From Isotricha intestinalis (taxonomy: Eukaryota > Ciliophora > Litostomatea > Vestibuliferida > Isotrichidae), in assembly GCA_023807065.1 (NCBI GenBank), contig JAJJLU010004209.1, positions 1-16,652 on the forward strand: a DNA stretch of 16,652 bases, read 5' to 3'. A program made the position numbers and the translations under genes. The notes under the pieces are model-generated. The model searched no databases and was not told where the DNA came from. It saw nothing but the letters and a program-made list of their open reading frames with translations. Positions 9,119-16,652 of this stretch are shown here, piece by piece (position 1 is the first letter of the stretch; every line of letters begins with the position of its first letter).

Positions 9119-9216
9119 TGTTTTTTAATAAATTTGTTAGGTTTTTATATAATTTTTTACTTTTAATTTTTTTTTCAATAATATTATAAAATTAAACATA
9201 TTAAAATAAATATTCA
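9119..9216. promoter_or_regulatory. 98-bp bidirectional promoter region between two RING genes
   Basis: The two start codons face away from each other, so this stretch must hold both upstream regions. It is almost pure A/T with long T and A runs (for example the T9 run near 9168). I see no distinct motif; the function follows from position only. Confidence 0.5.
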
Positions 9217-10020
9217 ATGGAAAAAACAAAAAAAGGAAATTTTAGGAATTCAAAAGGTTTATCTCATTTAAAAAAAACAAGTACTAATTTTTCATCAACA
9301 AAAAAAGGAACATTTAAAAAAGAAGATTTAAACGAATATAAAAAAACAAAAGAAAATGAACAAGAAAAAAAGATAAGAGAACAAAACCAAAAAGACAAAG
9401 AACAACATTTAAATAATGAAAATGAAATAAAAGACTTAGATTTAGCTTTTTCAAATTTAGAGAAAGAATATGAAGAAATAAAAAATAAAAATACAGAATT
9501 AAATAAGCAAATAACATTATATTCAAATGATATAAATATAAAAAATAAATTAATATCAACAAAGAAAACAAATTTAAAAACATTAAAAGAGAAAAATTTA
9601 AAATTAGAAAAACAATTAATGGATTTAAAAAAAGAATTAGAAGAGCAATTAAATCAAAATGAAAATGAAGAAGAAAATAGACCAATTTCAATAAATCAAT
9701 TATTTCAAAATGTTTTATTTAGAATGGGAAATAATCCAGGAAATTTTTTTTTAAATTTAAATAATCATCAAGAAGAAAATGATAATAATAATGATAGAGG
9801 ATTATCATCGGAACAATTATTAAATTTACCTAATTCAAAATATAGTAAATTTGATAATAATAGTGAAAAATGTGATATTTGTGGTTTTGTTTTTTGTTAT
9901 AATGATACTATTAGTAAATTAGATAGATGTAGACATATTTTTCATAGAGAATGTTTATTTAATTTTCTTCAAGATAAATCTTCTTCTAAATGTCCAACTT
10001 GTAAAATTAATATTTTTTAG
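9217..10020 (+). CDS. Coiled-coil RING-H2 protein, probable E3 ubiquitin ligase
   Basis: A single-exon frame of 267 residues runs from ATG 9217 to TAG 10018-10020. Residues 1-38 are basic and Ser/Thr-rich. Residues about 40-150 form a long charged coiled coil (LEKEYEEIKNKNTELNKQIT and following). Residues 196-210 carry the linker GLSSEQLLNLPNSKY typical before RING-H2 fingers. Residues 219-262 are the finger, C-x2-C-x15-C-x-H-x2-H-x2-C-x12-C-x2-C (CDIC...CRHIFHREC...CPTC), with all eight zinc ligands present. The coiled coil suggests dimerisation. It is divergent from the other RING gene; both have SKYS a few residues before the finger, suggesting an old relationship of the finger regions, while the N-terminal halves differ completely. 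The opposite-strand frame inside the coiled-coil region is a shadow. Confidence 0.85.
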   Translation: MEKTKKGNFRNSKGLSHLKKTSTNFSSTKKGTFKKEDLNEYKKTKENEQEKKIREQNQKDKEQHLNNENEIKDLDLAFSNLEKEYEEIKNKNTELNKQITLYSNDINIKNKLISTKKTNLKTLKEKNLKLEKQLMDLKKELEEQLNQNENEEENRPISINQLFQNVLFRMGNNPGNFFLNLNNHQEENDNNNDRGLSSEQLLNLPNSKYSKFDNNSEKCDICGFVFCYNDTISKLDRCRHIFHRECLFNFLQDKSSSKCPTCKINIF

Positions 10021-10255
10021 AATTTTTCATTATTCCTTTTTTAAAAGAAAAAAATAAAAAATATTTTTTTTATTTTCAAATATATATTCTGAGGTATAAA
10101 GCTTATAATTTTTTATTTTTATATTTATTCATTAGATTTAATTTTATTTATGGAATTTTAAAAAATAATTTAATAAGATAATTTTAGAATATATTTTTTT
10201 TATAAGTTTTCTAATTTTTAATTTTATATTTAATTTATTTAAATTTGTTTAATTA

Positions 10256-11203
10256 ATGGATGAAAATTTAAAGCGCGAAGAAAATAAAAAAAAACAGAAA
10301 ATTGAAATAAATGAAATTCAAAATCAAAAATTAAAAAAGAAAAGATTAAGACAAGAAAATTCTTTAGGTGAATTAACTAAAAATTTTATAGATTGTGTAA
10401 AATCAAAAGGATTAGAATTAATAAATATAAATGAAATAGTTAAAAAATTAAAAGTGAAAAAAAGAAGAATATATGATATAACAAATGTTTTAGAAGGAAT
10501 TGGTTATATAAAAAAATTAGGTAAAAACCAAATTAAATGGATTAAAACAGATTTTTTAAATGAAAATATAATTTTAAATTATAATAATGAAGACTCAAAT
10601 AAAATAAATAAATTTATAGAACTTCAAAAAGAAAATGAAAAATTAGATTTATTTATAAAAGAAATTAATTTAGAATTTGAAAAATTAAATGAAAAACCAG
10701 AAACAAAGAATTATGCTTATGTTACTTATGATGATTTAAAAAATTTAGCTGATAATAATAATAATAAAATGATTGCTATTAAAGCTCCAATTGATACAAG
10801 TATTGAAATTATTGATAATAAAAATATTGAAAATGTTAAAGAAAATATTGGTAATGTTTTTAATGATGATAAGGAAATTTTAGATAATTTCAAAAAAGAA
10901 AATCAAATTTTTATGGAAAGTAAAAATGGAGAAATTAGTGTTTATGTTATTTTTAATAATGAAAGAGAAAATAGTATTAATTATAATAATGAGAATAATA
11001 ATATTGATTTAGATTATGAACAAAATTATTCTAATAATTTATTTGGTTTTGAAAATTCGGGAAAAAGTAATAAATATTTAAGTAATTTCACTAATTATAA
11101 TAACTATTTTAATGGATATAATCAAGTCCTTTCTCAAAATAAAAATGAAAAAAATATATTAATGAAAGAATATTCGTATAAAAATTATAATTTCAATCCA
11201 TAA
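10256..11203 (+). CDS. E2F-family transcription factor
   Basis: This is a 315-residue single-exon frame ending at TAA. Residues 35-98 form the E2F/DP winged-helix DNA-binding domain, with the hallmark RRIYDITNVLEGIGYIKK at 70-87. Residues about 115-146 are a leucine-rich coiled coil for dimerisation. Residues 150-186 (AYVTYDDLKNLADN, then MIAIKAPIDTSIEI) and 225-232 (GEISVYVI) match the two halves of the E2F 'marked box', separated by a longer insert than usual. This identifies an E2F rather than a DP subunit. E2F-DP dimers control cell-cycle genes in the nucleus. The C-terminal third is Asn/Tyr-rich; DYEQNYSNNLFGF at 253-265 faintly recalls the retinoblastoma-binding DYxxxL...DLF motif, but this is uncertain. 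A basic N terminus (residues 11-33) could serve as a nuclear localisation signal. ATG 10256 is the first ATG after a T-rich leader. Confidence 0.92.
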   Translation: MDENLKREENKKKQKIEINEIQNQKLKKKRLRQENSLGELTKNFIDCVKSKGLELININEIVKKLKVKKRRIYDITNVLEGIGYIKKLGKNQIKWIKTDFLNENIILNYNNEDSNKINKFIELQKENEKLDLFIKEINLEFEKLNEKPETKNYAYVTYDDLKNLADNNNNKMIAIKAPIDTSIEIIDNKNIENVKENIGNVFNDDKEILDNFKKENQIFMESKNGEISVYVIFNNERENSINYNNENNNIDLDYEQNYSNNLFGFENSGKSNKYLSNFTNYNNYFNGYNQVLSQNKNEKNILMKEYSYKNYNFNP

Positions 11204-11331
11204 TATTTTAGAATATTTATTAAAAATATTTCTTTATTTTCCTATTTCTCTTAATTGTCTTTCATTTATTATTAAAATAATACATAATTCAAAATAATAA
11301 TTTTTTTAATTTGACTTAAAAAAATAAAAAA

Positions 11332-11995
11332 ATGTCAATTGATGAATATACAAGAAGATTTACAATTGAATCAAAGAAAGAATTACTATCTTATAAAGAA
11401 GAGGATAAAGAACTTGATCATGAAAAATATACTTTATTAAAAAAGAAATATTTAGTATGTATGATAAAAAAAGTTGAATGGTGTAAAGATGTTAAAAAAA
11501 GTGAAAAATATAAATATCAAGATTTAAATGAAGAATCAATAGATTTTAGATTAAAAATTCAATCTTTAGATTGGACATATGTTTTTAATGAATTTACCCT
11601 TAATTTAGATATTCATTGTAAATTTATTCTGTTTATTCAAAATTAGTTGATTAATTTTGTTATCAAAAAATATTTTCATTTGATAAATTATATTTCATGC
11701 TAATGATATTAAAAAAAATGCAAAAAATACTTTATTGTATAGAATAGATAATTCTTTTATTCCTTTAATTGATGGAGATTTTTTATTTTACTTTAATTTT
11801 TATGGAGATGTTGATTATACAATATCTTTAAATAATTGTTTTTTACATTATTCAAAATTAACTGAAAATCAACTTATCAATTATTTGAAATTAAATAATG
11901 AAGAAGCTAAAAAAAAGAAAGAGATAATGAACAATTGTCTTCAGAAATATCAAAATAGTTCTTTTTTCTTAGGAGATACTTGTAACATTTTTTAA
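11332..11995 (+). pseudogene. Unknown gene, lightly broken, with a 29-nt intron
   Basis: The first open part (11332-11617, starting MSIDEYTRRF) and the last part (to TAA 11993-11995, with RIDNSFIPLIDGDFLFYFNF) look like one protein. A 29-nt GT-AG intron at 11618-11646 would remove the TAG that ends the first part. After it, the frame has TAA at 11652-11654, then reads FCYQKIFSFDKLYF, then needs a one-base shift near 11693-11697 to continue as HANDIKKNAKNTLLY. So only two lesions remain. The whole protein would be about 210 residues with a Trp/Tyr-rich middle (SLDWTYVFNEF) and a charged C-terminal helix. I do not recognise the family. With so few lesions it may be a very young pseudogene, a sequence with consensus errors, or a gene read in an unusual way. 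Confidence 0.5.
11618..11646 (+). other. Possible 29-nt intron in the broken unknown gene
   Basis: It begins GTAAATTT and ends AAAATTAG, the same length and style as channel intron 1. Splicing joins T|TT (Phe) and avoids the TAG 11644-11646, but a TAA follows two codons later, so splicing alone does not rescue the gene. Confidence 0.4.
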
Positions 11996-12204
11996 AATTC
12001 TTTTCAAAATTTTTTAATTATGGAAATTTTGACCCTTATCAAAAATTAAATAATTAATAAATATATAATTAACTAAAAAAAAATTAATAAAAAAAAATAT
12101 ATTTATAAAAATAATTTTAGTTCTTACTTTAATTTTCATGTTGTTTTTTTTTTTTTTCTTTAATAAAATTTGAAGGGTTTTTTGTCTATAAATTCCTAAC
12201 TTCT
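11996..12204. other. Convergent spacer, no feature seen
   Basis: This is about 200 bp between the 3' ends of the broken unknown gene (+) and the broken K/E/N-rich gene (-). It is A/T homopolymer-rich (T14 near 12147) and shows no coding frame. Confidence 0.5.
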
Positions 12205-13532
12205 TTAATTCCCTTCTTTATGGATTTTATTTTTTTTATTATCATTTTCTTCAGGAAATTTATTTATTTCTTTTTCTATTGATTTTTTTATTTCTTGGTT
12301 ATCTAAATTTAATTCTTTTTTTATTTTTTCATTGTTTTCTTGATTCATATTTGTGTCTTGTTTTAATTCATTATTATTTAAATTTAAATGAAGATTGTTT
12401 TCTTTTATTTCTTCTTTGCTGTTATTTTTTATTTCATTTTCTTCATATTTTTCATTTAAAGTTATATTATCTTTGATTTCATTATTAGTTCCTTCTTTTT
12501 TTATATTTTTTATTTGTTGTGGTCTTTTTTATCTTCTACTATTATTTTATCTTTTTTGTCTTGTTTCTATTTCTTCTTTTTTTTCTTCTTTATATAAAAT
12601 CTTTGTATTTTCCTCTTCATTTATTATTTCATTATTTTTTTATTTAAAGCATGATTTATTTCTTCATTTTTTATTTCATTATTTACATTATTTATTTTAT
12701 TATTTTAATGTTTTTGTATTTCTTTATAAGTTTCATTCATTTTTTTCTTTTTTATCTTCTTTTTGAATATGTTCTTTTATAATTTCTTTTTCTTTTTTTC
12801 TTTTTTTCTTCAATTTGAATTTCATTATTTTCTTCTCTTCTTCTTTTATCTCTTTATTTTCTAAATTAATGTGTCATCAAATTTTTTTTTTTTTCTTTTT
12901 GCATTTCCTTTTTTTTTATTATTAATTTTATGATTTTTTTCTTCCTTTTCTTCATCCTTATCATTATTTATTAAATAATTATTTTCAATAACTTTAATCT
13001 CTTTTTCTTCAAAATTATTAAGATTATTTTTTTCTTCATTTTTAAAAATATTATTTATATCGCCATTTTTATTTCAGTATTTACTATCATTCTTTTTTAT
13101 TTTCAATATTTTCATTATTGTTTTTTTGATATTAATTTCTTTTTCTCTATCATTTATATTCCTAATTTTTATTGTTGAATTTGGAATATCTATTTCTTTT
13201 GTTTCATTTAATTGATGTTTTTATTTTAGATTAATGTATGAATCATTTTAATTGTTTTTATATTAGGTGTTTCTATTTTATTAATTATATTTTTATTACT
13301 TATTTGAACACAGAAAAAAAAATTGAAGTTAAATCAAAGAATAATACTTAATTTTAAAAATTTTTTAAATAATATTTTCAAAACTGAAAAATGAAAAAAT
13401 ATTTTAAAAAATTCTTTTGAATGATTATAATGTTATTGTATCTCCCTTTGCTTTTTTTTTAAATTTTTTAAGTCATTTATTATTTTTTTTCTCTTTTTTT
13501 GATTTATTATCCCAACACATTAACTGTCCCAT
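12205..13532 (-). pseudogene. Broken K/E/N-rich protein gene with acylation-type N terminus
   Basis: On the - strand, ATG 13532 opens MGQLMCWDNKSKKEKKNNK and the reading can be followed, with frame changes and in-frame TGA/TAA, to TAA 12205-12207. The last roughly 100 codons are open in one frame (KELNLDNQEIKKSIEKE, ending FPEENDNKKNKIHKEGN). The product would be a long, highly charged Lys/Glu/Asn protein without cysteines after the start, probably helical or disordered. MG with Cys6 is the pattern for N-myristoylation plus palmitoylation, hinting at a membrane-tethered protein. Several frame changes fall at A/T homopolymers. No family is recognised; low complexity forbids homology claims. 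The + strand frames at 12279-12766 are shadows of this gene. Confidence 0.5.
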
Positions 13533-13683
13533 AATTATTTATTATTTGAAATATTCAATTATAACTTAAACAAATTAAAACAAAATCATATAAAATTAAT
13601 AGAAATTAAATATTAATAGAATTAAGTATAATTACAACACAAAAATATATTATAATAAAATATAAAATTCATAAAATACATTC
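13533..13683. other. Short spacer between two minus-strand loci
   Basis: About 150 bp between the 3' end of the TLDc gene and the start of the broken K/E/N-rich gene. It is plain A/T sequence with no frame or motif. Confidence 0.4.
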
Positions 13684-14856
13684 TTATTCTTCAACAACAT
13701 GATATACTTCATAATAAGAAACTTGAAAATTCGTTTGACCAGAATTTCCAATTAAATTCTTACCATCAGTTTTATAATGGGAAGTTGAATTAGTATAACT
13801 ACTGGTATTTCCAGTACAACCGTTAGCAAGATAAAGACAATATCCCCCAAAAGTTGGACCATATGAATTACTTCTGTAAATTGAATTTTGAACAAATTTA
13901 TCGGTTTGTAAATATTTAATTTTTTTTGACAAATTAAAAATAAAAGCATTTTGATCTCTGGCACAACTTGATCCATCTGAATGTTGATTCCAAGTAGAAG
14001 TAGTATAACCTCCAAATTTATTTCCATTTGTATCTCTTACTATTGTAACTGTTGGAGAAACACCATCACAATAATAATGAAAAGTTGATGCAGATGATCC
14101 ATCTTTACTAGTATTAAACACCATATTAAATTTTAAAACTTTTTTTGGATGAATCCATTCACTTATTAATATTTTTTCTTCATCATTTAAAATATTGGTT
14201 GTTTCAAAAGTTTGTTTTGCAAATTTAATTTTATTTTGTTTTTGTTCTTCTTCTTTTTGTTTATCATTTTTTAATTGATTAATTATTTCTGTATTTTTTT
14301 TTATTAATTCATTTGCTTTTTTTATTTCTTCTTTTGCTTCATTTAATTGATTTTTTGATTGATTTAATTCTTCATTAGTTTTTTTTAAATCATTATTAGT
14401 TTTTTCTAAATCTTTTTTTAAATTTGAAATTACTTGAATTAATGAATTAACTTGAATATTTAAATCTTGAGCTTTTGATGGAATATTAATTGTTGCGAAA
14501 TTATTTTCAAAAAAATCATTTTCAATTGTTAATTTAAACATTTCAGAAGTACAAGAAATTTTATATTTTCTTCCTTTTATACATTTTTGTATTGCACGTA
14601 CTAATTTTTCACAATTTGGAAATAAATAAAAGTTTTCATCTTGTTTTTGAACAGTTGATATAAAAGTATTTAATTCATAATATTGTCTTGGAAAATCATT
14701 TAAACTTTCAATAAAAAATATTAAATTTATTTTTCCATAACTTATTTTCATTTTATATTTTTGATTTGTATCAATGTCTAAAGTTAGTTCTTCTGTTTTT
14801 AATTCTTTTTCTTTTTCAATATTTTCAACTTCTTCAGGAGTTGGTGAAGGTTGCAT
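13684..14856 (-). CDS. TLDc-domain protein with central coiled coil
   Basis: A 390-residue single-exon protein, ATG 14856 to TAA. Three parts are visible. Residues about 20-130 are a beta-rich N-terminal region (KYKMKISYGKINLIFFIESL) with an 'F..C.....AIQKCIKGRKYKI' segment seen in many protist coiled-coil TLDc proteins. Residues about 135-215 are a long Lys/Glu/Asn coiled coil (LKKTNEELNQSKNQLNEAKE). Residues about 220-388 are the TLDc domain, with the signatures SKDGSSASTFHYYCDG, GGYTTSTWN, DQNAFIFNLSKK and SYGPTFGGYCLYL. TLDc proteins in animals are linked to oxidative-stress protection and to V-ATPase regulation; in protists they form large families of mostly unknown role. All core motifs are present and no lesion is seen. 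The smaller frame inside it is a shadow. Confidence 0.9.
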   Translation of the reverse strand: MQPSPTPEEVENIEKEKELKTEELTLDIDTNQKYKMKISYGKINLIFFIESLNDFPRQYYELNTFISTVQKQDENFYLFPNCEKLVRAIQKCIKGRKYKISCTSEMFKLTIENDFFENNFATINIPSKAQDLNIQVNSLIQVISNLKKDLEKTNNDLKKTNEELNQSKNQLNEAKEEIKKANELIKKNTEIINQLKNDKQKEEEQKQNKIKFAKQTFETTNILNDEEKILISEWIHPKKVLKFNMVFNTSKDGSSASTFHYYCDGVSPTVTIVRDTNGNKFGGYTTSTWNQHSDGSSCARDQNAFIFNLSKKIKYLQTDKFVQNSIYRSNSYGPTFGGYCLYLANGCTGNTSSYTNSTSHYKTDGKNLIGNSGQTNFQVSYYEVYHVVEE

Positions 14857-15030
14857 TATATATATTTATACTTTTTGATAATTATTTTATATCTTAAATT
14901 TATAAAATAGTTAAGAATTAATAAAAAAAAATAAAAAAAAATTTATCAACTAACATTTTTTGAATTAAATATTTTAATATATAATAACAATTTTTTAATT
15001 TTATGATTAAAATATTTAAATTATAATAAT
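14857..15030. promoter_or_regulatory. Upstream region of the TLDc gene
   Basis: This 174-bp A/T-rich gap lies between the TLDc start codon and the 3' end of the broken ADA2 copy; both read leftward. It must hold the TLDc promoter, but I see no distinct motif. Confidence 0.35.
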
Positions 15031-16250
15031 TTAAGTTTTTTTATAAATAATCAATAATTGTCTTTTATTTTCATTATTATTATTTTTTTCATTGGGACAA
15101 TATTGATTAAAACAATCAATAGTATTATCTAAGTATCTAATACCATTTTCTGCTAATCAATTATTATTTTCAATTTGATGAATATTTCTTTCTTCAATAA
15201 TACTTTGAACAATTTGTTTATTAATAAATTTAAAAGTTTCTTTTGACATTCCAACTTTTTTTAACAAATTTTCTTCAATTTCTTTATTATCTTGAATTTC
15301 ATCTGGACAATTAATTAAAAATTTTTTAATATTAGAACCAATATCACAAATTCAGTAATTATATTATTTAAAGTATTTTCTTTTTATGATATTTTTTATG
15401 TTTTCATGTTATTTTCATTTTTTTTCATTATCATCATAAGTTTTTAATCCTTGATTTTAATATCCAATTAATTCATTTATTTTTTGTTTTATTTTTTCAA
15501 TAATTAACTTATCAAATAATTCTTGAAATTCATTTTCAGATAACAATCTCATAAAAGAACTTTCTCTTTCATCTTTATTTTTTTTTCAATAATATTTTAT
15601 TGTTTAATGTTAATTATTTTTTTTTGATTTTAATATCTTTTCTTATTTCTTCTCTTTTATCTAAAATTTTATTATACATTAATAATATTTCTTCTTTTAT
15701 TTTTAATTATTCTTTTTAATCATCTTAAAAAAATAAATGTTAGCAATTTCTCTTTCAATCTCTTTTTCATATTCAATTTCAAATTCTTTTCTTTTATACC
15801 AATAACCTTCTAAATTATAAGGAAAATTTAATTTTTTATTGTTTGTTTGTTTTTTCTCTATGATCTAATCATTTTTCTATTAATTTAGTATTTTTTAAAT
15901 TAGTAATTTCTGATATTTTTCCTGATTTAATTTAATATTTTTTTTTTATTAAAATCTTCTTTTTCTTTGTTTTGAATTATTATATCATCATTTAAAGGAA
16001 TAAAACATTCTTTTGCTCTATAATAAAATGAATTATTGATTAATATTGAATCTGATATATCTTCCCAATTATCAAAACCATTTTTTTCTATTGAGTTTAA
16101 TAAAAGAAATTCTTCTTTTAAATTCCAATTTAATGTAAATAAATTTTAATTCATTTTTTTTAATATTATATATTTTGATTGTTTATTTATTGAAATATAA
16201 TATTCTAACCAACAACTTAAACAATAAACATATTTATATTCTTGTTGAGA
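15031..16250 (-). pseudogene. Broken copy of transcriptional adaptor ADA2
   Basis: Read leftward, the order of readable segments matches ADA2 (TADA2), the SAGA/ADA histone-acetyltransferase adaptor. First comes a ZZ-finger remnant (YVYCLSCWLEYYIS, near 16190-16235), then a SANT domain (LKEEFLLLNSIEKNGFDNWE, near 16060-16135), then GYWYKRKEFEIEYEKE (15765-15812) matching the ADA2 'GYMPKREDFEVEYD' signature, then LLMYNKILDKREEIRKDI, then DERESSFMRLLSENEF (15535-15585), and finally a SWIRM-like helix pair (LLKKVGMSKETFKFINKQ, 15215-15270), ending at TAA 15031-15033. Frame changes occur at A/T runs, and many in-frame stops are present (for example TAA 16146-16148, TGA 15352-15354, TGA 15157-15159). 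I find no set of introns that repairs it. The first half of the ZZ finger is not readable, so the 5' limit is approximate. Confidence 0.78.
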
Positions 16251-16652
16251 ATATATTAGTTATGAATATCTTTTATTTATATGAAATCATATATTTTATT
16301 TTTATTTTTAAATTATTACCATTTTTTACGTCTCGTTTGGGGAATTTAAATCATAAAATAATAAAAATGAATGCAAAAATTAAATTAAATATTGAAGAAA
16401 AAAATTAATATTCTTTTATGTTTAATGGTTATATTAATTTACATTATAGATTATTTCAAAATTATTTCAAAAAAAAAAACATTTTTTTTTTCTTATGTAG
16501 GTTTGTGAAAAAACAATTAAAAATCTTAAGTGAAAAATTTTTATATTCATCACTTAAAAATTTAAATTCATTTATTAATCGTTTTTTTATAATTTTTTAT
16601 AATTTATTATTTATAGCCATTGTTTAATAATATTAAATAAAATAATTAAATA
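16251..16652. other. Unexplained right end, possible minus-strand gene relic
   Basis: Two open frames on the + strand (16175-16408 and 16418-16627) are Phe/Ile/Tyr/Leu-rich, as expected by chance in A/T DNA, and I do not accept them. On the - strand, from ATG 16618, the reading MAINNKL, TAA, KIIKKRLINEFKFLSDEY looks like protein for about 60 codons, broken by that early stop and by TAA/TGA later; this may be another relic. A short GC-richer patch (ACGTCTCGTTTGGGG, 16328-16342) and an inverted repeat TTAAGTGA...TCACTTAA (about 16530-16556) are the only other visible structures. Confidence 0.3.

Noticed and set aside
9314..9691. 125-codon minus-strand hydrophobic frame
   Set aside because: Shadow of the coiled-coil region of the + strand RING-H2 gene.
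5110..11203. TAA/TAG=Gln code throughout the window
   Set aside because: The intact genes use CAA/CAG for Gln and have no internal TAA/TAG over several kilobases, which is incompatible with a general reassignment in such A/T-rich DNA.
12279..12766. Two overlapping + strand frames rich in Leu/Phe/Ser that look like membrane proteins
   Set aside because: They are reverse shadows of a Lys/Glu/Asn-rich minus-strand gene; AAA/GAA codons read backward give Phe/Ser/Leu.
13752..14027. 91-codon minus-strand frame
   Set aside because: Out-of-frame shadow inside the TLDc domain.
16175..16408. 77-codon + strand frame
   Set aside because: Phe/Ile/Tyr/Leu-rich composition expected by chance in A/T DNA; its first part lies opposite the ZZ remnant of the ADA2 copy, which reads better.
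16418..16627. 69-codon + strand frame
   Set aside because: Composition of a chance frame; the opposite strand is more protein-like, although broken.
1..16652. tRNA, rRNA, CRISPR array or bacterial operon
   Set aside because: No GC-containing cloverleaf-like segments, no regularly spaced direct repeats and no bacterial-type gene packing or ribosome-binding sites were seen.

Overview
This window is nuclear DNA of a unicellular eukaryote with an extremely AT-rich genome. The evidence is very small GT-AG introns (28, 29 and 36 nt, which repair reading frames exactly), eukaryote-only families (E2F winged helix, SK-type potassium channel, TLDc, RING-H2, B-box, F-box, and the SAGA adaptor ADA2), and intergenic DNA that is almost pure A+T. 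The family mix (SK channels, TLDc proteins with coiled coils, many charged K/N/E-rich proteins, tiny introns) is ciliate-like. However, the intact genes end at TAA or TAG and read Gln only as CAA/CAG, so a TAA/TAG=Gln code does not fit them. I cannot name the species.

Layout. 1-138 is the 3' end of a gene, possibly RuvB-like, on the + strand. 139-391 is a spacer holding a short GC-rich GGACG-repeat island. 392-2971 (+) is a broken gene with a RING/B-box-like cysteine region and a coiled coil. 3001-4920 (+) is an SK-type potassium channel in three exons. 5110-6216 (+) is an unknown basic protein. 6396-6773 (+) is a small F-box-like protein. A hairpin lies in the convergent gap that follows. 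7275-7961 (-) is an unknown lysine-rich protein. 8189-9118 (-) is a two-exon RING-H2 protein, and 9217-10020 (+) is a coiled-coil RING-H2 protein; the two are divergent, 98 bp apart. 10256-11203 (+) is an E2F transcription factor. 11332-11995 (+) is a lightly broken unknown gene with a likely 29-nt intron. 12205-13532 (-) is a broken K/E/N-rich gene with an acylation-type N terminus. 13684-14856 (-) is a coiled-coil TLDc protein. 15031 to about 16250 (-) is a broken copy of the transcriptional adaptor ADA2. 16250-16652 is mostly unexplained.

There is no operon-like co-operation. The loci are independent eukaryotic genes with a regulatory flavour: ubiquitin ligases or ubiquitin-linked factors (two RINGs, an F-box, a RING/B-box relic), transcription and chromatin (E2F, the ADA2 relic, possibly RuvB-like), signalling (the SK channel) and oxidative-stress or vesicle-linked TLDc.

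The most interesting points are the hidden exons, the non-canonical filter in the channel, possible beta-solenoid-like repeats fused to a RING, and the sharp split between eight clean genes and four loci that still read as protein but carry frameshifts plus TAA/TAG/TGA codons. Many of those stops sit where Gln or Trp would fit. I favour recent pseudogenes decaying under G/C-to-A/T pressure, with code ambiguity as a less likely alternative that can be tested.
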